Position numbers and translations under genes: made by a program. The notes below the pieces were generated by a model. That model searched no databases. It saw only the letters and a program-made list of their open reading frames with translations, and was not told the DNA's origin. A stretch of 22,359 nucleotides of DNA from Ministeria vibrans ATCC 50519. Taxonomy: Eukaryota > Opisthokonta > Filasterea. The stretch is taken from contig CALSCP010002553.1 of NCBI GenBank assembly GCA_943704425.1, positions 1 through 22,359 on the forward strand, in the 5' to 3' direction. Position 1 is the first letter of the stretch. Every line of letters begins with the position of its first letter. Shown here one piece after another: positions 6,606 to 14,630 of this stretch.

Positions 6606-9169
6606 CGGATGGGGAATTGGTGGGTGACGCACACGTGGACGAGATGGGCGAATCAAGGGAATCTATCGAGTCCCGTAATGCCGTGTCAGGGTGTGTGTGG
6701 ACGACGCGGCGTTGCCGTAGGCCGCGCAGACTGCTCGATGTGCTCAGTGCGGGCGATACTGGCGGATGAAGACTCCCAAGCGCACTGTGTTCCTTGTCCA
6801 CAAAGCTCTGTGGCGACTTGTCCATCGTTTTTCTTGTCTCCACTGTCTCGTCTCTCTTCTCCAGTCTCTCTCCCGTCAATTCCACTGTCTCGTCCCTCGT
6901 CTCCACTGTCTCGTCCCTTGTCTTCACTACCTCGTCCCTCGACTCCACTGTCTCGTCCCTTGTCTCCACTGTCTCGTCTCTCGTCTCCACTGTCTCGTCC
7001 CTCGTCTCCACTGTCTCGTCCCTCGTCTTCGCTATCTCGTCCCCTTCCTCCTCTCCTTCCTCTTCCTCCCACTCGGCATCAATCTCTGGACTGCTCCCTT
7101 GCACTCGGATTACAGGTGCGCTACTGCGACGCCGGTACCGACGAAATCCTCGCTGGATCACTTGTGCAGCATTGTTGGCACGACGCTCCCCTTCTCTCAT
7201 GAACGGGCGCGGTGTGTTGCGCCGGCGCAAATGGCGACGCACGGTGGTCTGGATCACTCGAGCAGCAGCATCTGCACTGGCAAACCCAACGCGTGACGTA
7301 TCACATGTCGTAGCACATGTCGCATTCCCTTGTGGCTTGCATGCAGTCGTGATTGGCGGCGTCATGGTGTCCCGATCAACTTCCCATTGCGGCCTCTTGT
7401 GATCTTCCACCTTTTCCGCACCTTCTTGATTCGAGTGCTTCTTGAGTCGACGAAATCGCAGTTGGATCAGACGGGCAGCGGCCTCCATCTCGACCTCCTC
7501 CTCGGCCGCGTTAGCTAATCGCGACACCCTGTTCTCTTCCATTTCACACGTGCACCCGCCGTCATTCGCTTGCTCCCCAGCCACTTTCTGCCCTCCCGCC
7601 TCAGCGTGCGTCTGCTCTGCTTCGTGTTGCCGTCGGGCCTGATGCCGCCTTACACACCGCTGTACCGTCGTGGCCGCCCACTGCCGGCGCTCTTCTTCGC
7701 TTCCAGTTATTGACTCTTGCGCGTCGCCTCCCTGACTTTCATCAAAGACATTGTCATCCTCTGCAATATCTGACTCTGCCACTACCGAGAGTCGCCCCAA
7801 CGCATTTACGTGACTGGCCAAGTGCTCAGGCATGTGCAGCCCGTCGGCCGCCGACTCGGAATCCCGCTGAGTCTCCTCCAGCCCCACTCCAGCAGTCGTG
7901 TCGTCCCACTCACCGCAAGCTGCGCTACTCTCCACTGGTGATGATGTGGGCGCACGAGTAGGAAAAGACCTGAGTGTGCCGTCTGTTGCAGTGACAGACG
8001 TAGAAGGGGAGGTATTAGCACTGCTGGTCTGCTTCGCCGCCTCGTCGCGCAAGCGCTGCAGCAAGAGCTTCTCACGGTACGACATGGTCGGCGTGAACAT
8101 CAATTTCACTGCAGGTACATGACTATGCTGTGTTGACGCCAGACTCCGAGAAGCACCACATGCCTCGCTCAAGGACGTCGCGCCTTGCGTCGTGACCCTC
8201 GCGCTCTTTGCTGACGCCTGCGTCTCACTTGAAATACCAGAAACACGCGATGCCTCGAGCGCCTCAAAAAACTCCGCGTGGCCCGCCGCCTCGTCAGATG
8301 TCTCACAGCGATCGCGCTCGAGCTCCTGCAACTGTCCTGTGTCACTCTCGTCATGAGTCGCCTCTGTTGCAATCGACACTGTCTTCGTCTGTTGTTGCTG
8401 TCCATGTGCTACTGCAGGTTTAGACACAGTTTCGCCGCGCCATGCAGCAACAGCCGCTTGAAACTCCTGTCGTGCCTTCTCTTCGTCGTACGTTCCCTCA
8501 AACAACGAATCCGAATGGCGTGAAACTTCATCTGGCGCTCTATTCGCCAATGTGCTCTCGCGATCGCAATGAGTCGCGCTCTCCTCCACGCGCGAAGCGG
8601 CGACATGAAACATACGCATACGCGTGCGCGTCGGGGAGGCAACTGCAGGTACCCTAGACGACGTTGACGTATAAGTCGACGTGGAGCGAACAGGCTCGCG
8701 CGTCTGCTCGTCGGATGTGCGCACTAGAGGTGGCAGACGTGTTTGGGCGGAGACTGCATGCACACTAGCCGACACGTCGACTTGACCTTTGCCACGAACT
8801 ATTCGTCGTAAATCATCCCGGCGCTTCGCATCGTGACGGCGTGACGCGCGTAGCACTTCGGCGGCGTAGCGAGTGACAGGGCCCGGCTGCGCGGAACGCC
8901 ACTTCGCACGCATCTGCGCCCGTCGCGCCCGCTCCGCATCCATCTCAACACGCAGTTGTTCGAGTTGCTGTTCCATGCGAGCATTGTCGCGTTCCAGTCG
9001 AGAAGACGGAGCGACAGTTCGTCTACAAAGCAAACTGATGTTGTTCTCCTTGGCAACCTTCAAAACAAAAGGCATACTTGACTTCGCCGTGGCGCAGAGG
9101 CTGCCCCAGTTGCCCTGTGGAGGCTGCTTTCGAATGATTTTCACTCGCGCGAGATGTTTTTGACGACAT
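6601..9169 (-). CDS. IQ-motif (calmodulin-binding) protein with acidic heptad repeats
   Basis: I infer two exons: 9169–9078 and 9022–6601, separated by a 55-nt intron (donor GTATGC, acceptor TTTGTAG), giving 837 residues. This start is preferred because an ATG (MSSKTSRASENHSK...) joins the long frame in phase; the long frame itself has only a GTG upstream. Residues 36–70 form a charged coiled coil (DNARMEQQLEQLRVEMDAER). Four IQ motifs with (I/V)Q...R..RR spacing lie at about residues 480–500 (VQRCVRRHQARR), 545–560 (IQLRFRRLKKH), 616–632 (IQTTVRRHLRRR) and 649–665 (IQRGFRRYRRR); each could bind calmodulin or an EF-hand light chain. A Glu-rich stretch and tandem ETRDETV heptads (about 696–760) follow. 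The rest is Ser/Thr-rich and disordered. EFQAAVAAWRGE (about 217–228) stands out as an ordered island. The family is not recognised; ciliary or centrosomal roles are common for such layouts but unproven here. Confidence 0.8.
6835..7029 (-). repeat. 21-bp coding minisatellite (ETRDETV heptads)
   Basis: About nine in-frame 21-bp units encode variants of ETRDETV (also ESRDEVV, KTRDETV, EKRDETV). Synonymous differences are few, which suggests recent expansion by slippage or unequal exchange. The periodicity of seven is compatible with a charged helix. Confidence 0.9.
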
Positions 9170-9421
9170 TCGTCGACTCATTCAGAAACTGTGAAACGAG
9201 AAGAATTTTGAATAAAATTGACAGTTCAGTGATCACTGATCACAAGTTACAAGTCACAAGAATTGTTTTGGAGAAGTGTGTTGCATTGGTGGCAATTGAT
9301 ACTCTAGTATGCACTATGCCCACTTGGACCTTGATTAAGAAACATGCTCGTTGGCAATCCAATATGAATATCAAGTGAGAAAGCTTTTATTACAGAAGAA
9401 CGTGTGTGAGCGGGCATTGTG
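9170..9421. other. Intergenic region between SCO1 and the IQ-motif gene
   Basis: This 252-bp space holds the 3' UTR of SCO1 and the promoter of the IQ-motif gene, both on the minus strand. A small inverted element, TGATCACTGATCA, lies near 9230–9242. Otherwise nothing is recognisable. Confidence 0.5.
9386..9391 (-). terminator. Poly(A) signal AATAAA for SCO1
   Basis: A perfect AATAAA on the minus strand lies about 31 nt after the SCO1 stop codon, a normal distance for a compact eukaryotic gene. Confidence 0.5.
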
Positions 9422-10773
9422 TCACTTCGACTCCTTCTCCTCATCTTTCCCATCTGTCTGCTTGGTGGCAGTAGTATCGGCAAGACGCGACGCTGCAACC
9501 TCACGCACACGGTATCCATTGACAGCAGCGGCAATTTTCTCGTGGGCTTCCATAGGAGTTGACGTTTGCGTAAAGTATGTCTCAAACTTGCCATCGGGAT
9601 TGAGCAGATATGTAATGATGGTGTGGTCCACCAAGTAGTCATCGGGATCCTCATCGTCAGCTAAAACACATACCGTGTGTGAGAGAGAGAGGAGAGAGAG
9701 GTGGTGTGTGTGTGTGTTCGTGTGTGTGTGTGCAAGTGTATGTACATAAGAATGTATGTACATAAGAATGTATGTACATAAGAATACATGTGCATAAGAA
9801 TGTATGTACATAAGAATACATGTGCATAAGAATGTATGTACATAAGAATACATGTGCATAAGAATGTATGTACATAAGGATGTGAAAGTGTATAAGGATG
9901 TGTGAGATGGGGAAAAGAACGAATGGACACGACGTGCGTACCGGGGCTCTTGCTGTGGTACACGCGGTAGCCCTTGCACACGGCCGCAATGGACTCTTCG
10001 TCGCCGCTCAGTCCAATCATTTTAGGATGGAATTCTAAGGAAACTGTGACTGACAAAGGCACAAACAGGTTGTCAGGACCTACCTTTCACGTACGCTTCG
10101 ACAATCTTTGGTGTGTCGCGCTGTGGATCAATCGTAATGAAAAGAGGCTGCACCTCAACGCCAATACTCTTGTCGGCAGCCACTGAGTTGGTCACGTCGG
10201 CAATCTTCTCGAGTTCGTCGGGACACACGTCGGGGCAGTGCGTGAAGCCAAAGTAGAGGATGACCCAGCGGCCGCGGAAGTCCTCGTCCGACACCTTCTG
10301 GCCGTCGCTTCCAATCAGCGTGAAGGGAACGCCAATGCGCGCCTCACCATGCGACTGTATTTGCTTCTGGCGCTTGTCCTCTAGACAGCGCAAAGACTGT
10401 GTGTGATCGGAGTGATCTCTGCTTCGCGCAACTAAATCATCGCACTTACGTTCCTTGAGCTTCTCCTTTTCGATTCGAACCCACGCTACGGCAGCCATGA
10501 CTGGCAGCGTCATGAATAGTAAGGTCTTCCAGGAGATGGGCTGCAACACACGGACGTTTGTGGAGAGGTAAGACACACACAGAGAATGATTGATGAATGT
10601 ACCGACGACAGATGCGGATTGATCTTCTGCTGTCCGCTCGGATCTGCGGCTCTAGCGCGCGTCGTGGACACATACCGACGTTGACAGAGTACACGTGGTC
10701 GTGGTGTCAGACGCAATGCCAACTGACGCCACAACAGGCGTGCACCAGCACGGTGCAGCGGCAGACGAAACAT
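9422..10773 (-). CDS. SCO1: Mitochondrial copper chaperone SCO1
   Basis: Five exons (10773–10603, 10540–10450, 10380–10084, 10034–9942, 9660–9422) join in consistent phases to give 296 residues. Residues 1–40 form an Arg-rich mitochondrial presequence. A single membrane helix follows (about 61–78, WKTLLFMTLPVMAAVAWV), then a thioredoxin-like domain facing the intermembrane space. The copper ligands are present: CPDVC at residues 136–140 (context YFGFTHCPDVCPDELEK) and the distal His at 230 (YLVDHTII). SCO1 delivers copper to the CuA site of cytochrome c oxidase subunit 2. Family landmarks FITIDPQRDT, VCKGYRVYHSKSPG and DPDDYLVDHT are all in place. The tail is Lys/Glu-rich and extends past the usual end by about 30 residues. 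Donors are GTACAT, GTAAGT, GTAGGT and GTACGC. An AATAAA lies 31 nt past the stop. Confidence 0.95.
9737..9898. repeat. 16-bp minisatellite in SCO1 intron 4
   Basis: The intron contains about nine tandem 16-bp units, mainly ATGTATGTACATAAGA alternating with ATACATGTGCATAAGA, so a higher-order 32-bp unit is visible. Each unit holds a near-palindrome (TATGTACATA or ACATGTGC), so hairpins are possible. There are no unique spacers, so it is not a CRISPR array. Confidence 0.9.
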
Positions 10774-10971
10774 AATACTGAATAATTTCAATTCGTTTCA
10801 GTTTTGATCAGTCGGTCGCTGACACCTTTCACTAATTCACTCCTTTGTCTCTTTATCCACTACAGTAATATATATATAAGGTAACGCCAGCGTCGCCGAG
10901 ACCCCGTTCCCTCCCTGGGCCAATGTTATGCCGTCTGTGTGTCTCGCTCTCTCTCTTGTCTCCATCTCTCT

Positions 10972-10976
<5 letters not shown>

Positions 10977-11034
<58 letters not shown>
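10977..11034. repeat. CT microsatellite abutting the gap
   Basis: About 29 CT dinucleotides run directly into the run of Ns. Such tracts commonly stop assembly. Confidence 0.9.
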
Positions 11035-11044
11035 NNNNNNNNNN
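11035..11044. other. Assembly gap (10 N)
   Basis: Ten ambiguous bases follow a CT repeat and precede ten G residues (11045–11054). The true distance and adjacency across this point are unknown. Confidence 0.99.
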
Positions 11045-11172
11045 GGGGGGGGGGATGCGTTTGTTTCTCTCAGTGAATCTCTCTCAATATTTGATATTAT
11101 ATTAAATATTTGAGCGTGTATGATGTCGCACTCTCTCTCTCTCTCTCTGTTGTCGGCGTATGTCACAATCAC

Positions 11173-12942
11173 TTGTCGTACCATCCGTTTTCGTTGTAAG
11201 CGGGCATCATCACATTAGGATCGTTTGCGGTGGTCAACAGCACAAAGATGCTGTAAAAGGAGTTGCCCAGATCGTTGAACTTGACTTGCTCATCCGTCTT
11301 GTAGAACAGGAGACGCCCCAACATCGTAAAGACAAAGATGTGTCCTGGGTATAGTTTGAGTTGAGTCGGATTTCAGGAGAGCTGTTAATTTATTTCATTG
11401 TAGTTATTAATAGTACCTGCTAACATGATAAGGACTGTGAACACTTCTGGGACGGTTTTCGCAAGACTTTTGACTGCCTTGAGAAACCGAAAGAATTATT
11501 ATTATGAGAAAAAGGCAAAAACAAAACATTTTGATACCTTTTTCATGAGAGTTGAGTCATAGAGAAGAAAGAAGGGTCTGAGAAGACGACGCACGCGAAA
11601 ATGGAGACCACGCGAGGGACCAAAGGCAATCATGCCGACGAGAAGATCGACGAAGGAGATGAGAATGACAAAGAGAAGGGCAACAAACCAGTAGTTGCGC
11701 AAAAAGCGACGACGTCCAATAAGATGATACTTGAGAAGGGCGTCTGCACCAAAGACAAAGAGACAGAGGAACTCAATGCCTTGCGTGAGGCCCCAGGGGG
11801 TGGGAATGGACGCAGGCGGTTCAAACAGCGCAATGGCAAGGATCAGTGTCACAAAAAACAGCTTAGGCCTAAAGGTTGGTCAAAAAGAGAACGACACGGA
11901 GAGGAAGAGGAGAGTGTAAGGTGGGAGAAACGTTGAACAGAGTATTAGAGGGAGAAAAAACAGGACAATCCGATGAAGGGAGGGACAGAGAAAAAGAAAG
12001 AAAACGAAAAGAAAAAGTGATGAAGGGTGGAACAAAGAAAAAGTAAGACAAAAAAAGAGGAGAAAAAGAAGGACAGGTGATGAAAGAAGGGACAGAGAAA
12101 ATGAAAGACAAAAAAAGTTTTCTTGTTGTGTTGTACCAGACCACATAGGGGGAGTAGTAGATGCGATAAAGGTGGAGAGTCTGGTCTTCGAGGCGATGGT
12201 AGATGGAGCGTGCGTTGATGCCATCTTCGGCAAATGTGACCGCTTGAAGAAGAATGCCTTCGTTGTTGGCACGGCAGGCACTCGGGAGACACAGATTTCC
12301 CTCGTAGGGATCGTCGTCATCGGTGGTTTTGATGTCGCGCTCGGCGTCGCTGGCCGGCAGCAACTTGTACCTGCCACTGCCACTACTGCCTCCTCCAGTT
12401 GCCGAACCACCACCACCACCACCACTGCCGCTGCCGCTGCCGCCGAGGTTGTTGCCACTGCCACTGCTGTTGTGGTTGGAGGACGACGACATGAACGAGG
12501 AGCCGGGTGCGGCGGCAGAGGCGGTGACGCTTGAAGGCAAAATGTTGAGGATGGGCGCAAACAGGGGATCGACAGAGTCAGCGGCACGGTCGACTTCGAC
12601 GGCGTCTCCAATGTCCATGGCACTGAGGCGTTGGGTCGACTTGATGCGCGAGCCGGGGCGGCGGTGAGGGCGCGGGCTGAGGGTAGGGGCGGCGTCAAGG
12701 GGCGACGGCAAGAGCGGTTGTTGAAGAGACGAAGTGGCGGCTTCGGCGGCGTTGCCAGGGGCCGTCGTCGCCTTGGCGCTCGTGCTCTCCATGTAGGGTG
12801 TCGCGGCGGATGCAAGGTCGTGCAGGGGGTAGCCTCCTCGTCGGTTGGGCAGTACGGGCGCAGCACTGTCCGCCCCCGCAGCTTCTAAGACTGTCTCACA
12901 CTCCTCTGGATCAGGGGACAGTAGCCACTGCTGTGCACTCAT
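11173..12942 (-). CDS. TPCN2: Two-pore channel, N-terminal half (N-terminus to domain I pore)
   Basis: Four exons (12942–12137, 11868–11538, 11477–11417, 11344–11173) join in consistent phases; donors are GTACAA, GTATCA, GTACTA and GTGATT. About 225 N-terminal residues are disordered and Ser/Gly-rich, with a poly-Gly/Ser tract, longer than in animal TPCs. The conserved region then begins (ILLQAVTFAEDGINARSIYH, YRIYYSPYVVW), followed by repeat I S1 (LFFVTLILAIALFEPPA), S2, S3, an S4 with few arginines, the S4–S5 linker and S5 (AVKSLAKTVPEVFTVLIMLA), and the pore helix plus filter (IFVLLTTANDPNVMMPAY). The exon stops in phase 2 at YDK, so this half lacks S6 and all of repeat II. The missing part is found in matching phase at 1707–3378; joined, the protein would be 1013 residues. 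The start at 12942 is the first ATG in the frame. Confidence 0.93.
11970..12120. repeat. Polypurine degenerate repeats in TPC intron 1
   Basis: Three degenerate copies of a unit of roughly 45–62 bp (starting near 11972, 12019 and 12079, each with GATGAAG or GATGAAA followed by GGGACAGAGAAAA-like sequence) fill the intron between the first two TPC exons. On the plus strand they are almost only purines. Confidence 0.7.
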
Positions 12943-13213
12943 AAAGGACGCAGGATAATCCTGCGGCAACTGAGTAAAAATTGAATCTTTTTTTAAAATT
13001 TTTTTTTCAACTGAGTAAAATTCAAAGTTTTTTGTGTTCTCTGACAGGTTTGCTTCAATTCTTTACTCTTGCGACCCTTCCGAGCACCAAACTCACATTG
13101 GATCCATTGGTGATAGCTTGGAAGTGGGTTCTGCAGTCTTTTGAAGTGGTTGATACTTTTTGCGAAAAAAGAAAAAAGAAAGAAAAAACGGACAAAAAAC
13201 GCCGGACGAGAAA
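12943..13213. promoter_or_regulatory. Divergent promoter, TPC/CDK inhibitor
   Basis: 271 bp separate the two divergent start codons. The sequence CAACTGAGTAAAA occurs twice (12967–12979 and 13008–13020) around an A/T homopolymer stretch. On the TPC strand each copy reads TTTTACTCAG, resembling a splice acceptor, so a non-coding 5' exon is possible. No TATA box is evident. Confidence 0.35.
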
Positions 13214-14281
13214 ATGTCCAAAACACCGCCTCGTTTGTCACCGCCGCCGGTCAGACAGGCGCGTGGGGCGGTCCGACGACGGCCCGTCGACGCCGACGAC
13301 CCGGCCGTGGCTGCGTCTGGCAAGTACGCGTCCGTTCGTCGAAATCTCTTTGGCACTGTCGACAGCGATGACTTTATCCGCGAGTGCGCGGCCGAGCGAG
13401 AGGTACCCTTTGTGCTTGTGAACAACGCTGTTTCCTTCGTGCGCCTCCGCTTGACTCTTATTTACCATTCTCTCTTATTTTTCAAAAACGCCGGTTCTTT
13501 TTTTTTTTTTTTTTTGACTTTTGTCATCGTTGGTTGCTCTTTTTCTGATTTGGTATTTTCGCGTGCTTAGCGTGAATTAGAGGAGAAGCGACGCCGGTGG
13601 AACTTTGATTTTGATCGTGGGGAGCCGTTGGCGGGCAGCTATGACTGGGAGCGGTGTCCAACGCCCCCCTCGAAGGGCGTGGAGGCAATGCGACGCTTTT
13701 CAGACATGTTCACGACGACCGCCGTGGGTTCCGCCGCTATTGCTGCTGCGATGGCAAGTGCACGCCGCGCTGGTGTGAATGCAGACACAGGCACCGCGGC
13801 AGCAGCAGAAGCAGCTGCAACCACAACAGTTGCGACAAGTTCAAGTCGTCAATTATCGTCATCGCCCTCCCCCGCCTCCATGACACCACCACTCCACCCC
13901 ATGTTCACCCGACGACGCAGCACTAGTCGTTCAGTTGTCGGCGACACACCCCACCACCTGCGCACCTCCACCTCTCCCACAACACCAACGACACCAACGA
14001 CACGCACATTAACGACACCCCCAGCGCTGATGACCACCCCCACCACCACCACCACGACGACGACGACAACCTCCACTCTCCTTGACAACTTTGACGTCTC
14101 CACACATTCACCACAACCCTCGCGCCGCAGCACACCACGCACATCGCCATCGCCCCGGCGCCCTCCGCCGCGCGACCGTGACCTCGCGTCCTACTTTGAC
14201 GCTCGCATGGACACGCGCACCTCCCCTGACAAGCGCACACCGGGCGGGCGCGTCCTCAAGCGCAGTCGCAAGAAAGTCTGA
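13214..14281 (+). CDS. CDKN1-like: Cip/Kip-family cyclin-dependent kinase inhibitor
   Basis: Two exons (13214–13402, 13571–14281; donor GTACCC, acceptor GCTTAG, phase 0) give 299 residues. The CDI domain lies at about 38–92: the cyclin-docking motif RNLFG at 43–47 followed by TVDSDDFIREC, a basic/acidic linker helix (ERERELEEKRRR), then WNFDFDRGEPLAGSYDWE at 73–90. p21 and p27 have the same order and spacing (R.LFGPVD..., WNFDF......PLEG.Y.W). Such proteins clamp cyclin A/E with their CDK. The domain is N-terminal as in animals; plant KRPs have it at the C-terminus. The Phe-Tyr of the p27 3-10 helix that enters the ATP pocket is not evident downstream. The C-terminal 200 residues are disordered, Thr/Pro-rich with many S/T-P sites (possible CDK/MAPK targets), and end in a basic KRSRKKV, a likely nuclear signal. 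The intron splits the CDI domain between its cyclin- and CDK-binding parts. Confidence 0.88.
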
Positions 14282-14630
14282 GATTTTCTATTTTGTAATA
14301 TTCTTGTGTAAAATATATATTGTAGATCATTCAATTTGTTTGTTCATGTTGGCGAATTTTTTTTTACTCACAACCGAAACAAACCATATCTTAAATCGAC
14401 GACTCATATTTGTATGGTCTTGCGTGTAAAAACATGCAATGTCACTTCAATTTGGTAGTTCACGTTAGCGACAAATCGCCAAGAGACCGCCAAATAACTT
14501 TAACATTGACTGTAATAGTACTACAATGTGTTAGTTTGTCCATGTTGTCGACAAATCAAGAGGTGACCAAAAATATATGTTCTTGCGTGTTCTTGCGTGT
14601 AAAAACCATGTAATATTACTTCAATTTTTG
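14282..14630. repeat. Tandem degenerate copies of the MTCH2 3' end
   Basis: The convergent space between the CDK inhibitor and MTCH2 is mostly an array. The MTCH2 end itself (14591–14667, containing CACGTTGGCGACAAATCGCC, its final codons on the minus strand) is repeated at 14418–14488 (CACGTTAGCGACAAATCGCC), more weakly at 14520–14569 (CATGTTGTCGACAAATCAAG), and partially at 14301–14356 (TTCATGTTGGCGAATTTT). Copies include both terminal coding sequence and 3' flank (CTTGCGTGTAAAAA...ACTTCAATTT). Divergence increases away from the gene. Confidence 0.8.

Larger units (their letters stand above)
10774..11172. other. SCO1 upstream region, CT repeat, assembly gap and TPC intron stub
   Basis: The left part (10774–10976) is the 5' flank of SCO1 and includes TAATATATATATAAGG near 10865–10880, which could be a TATA-type element for either strand. 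A CT microsatellite (10977–11034), ten Ns and ten Gs follow. The right part (11055–11172) is intron sequence just after the GTGATT donor of the N-terminal TPC exon. No coding exon is visible. Confidence 0.6.

Noticed and set aside
6609-7402. Plus-strand frames with Ser/Val/Leu repeats opposite the IQ-motif gene
   Set aside because: The repeats are the complement of the ETRDETV minisatellite; the minus strand shows four IQ motifs and a single long frame.
9737-9898. Regular short repeats that might be taken for a CRISPR array
   Set aside because: Units are contiguous without unique spacers, and the setting is a eukaryotic intron.
10460-10490. GGTTCGAATC on the minus strand, a perfect tRNA B-box-like sequence
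   Set aside because: No T-stem complement follows and no acceptor or D-arm can be folded around it; it lies in a conserved SCO1 exon (WVRIEK).
3379-11172. A giant TPC intron hosting nested genes
   Set aside because: Kept only as an alternative: all other introns are below 300 nt, the hosted genes include two broken ones, and the intron ends share an overlap sequence that fits a misjoin better.
11868-12136. Open frame continuing past the first TPC exon through a Phe/Leu/Ser-rich stretch
   Set aside because: It is a pyrimidine-rich intron; splicing TG/G joins YYSPYVVW to PKLFFVTLILAIALFEPP, which fits the channel family exactly.
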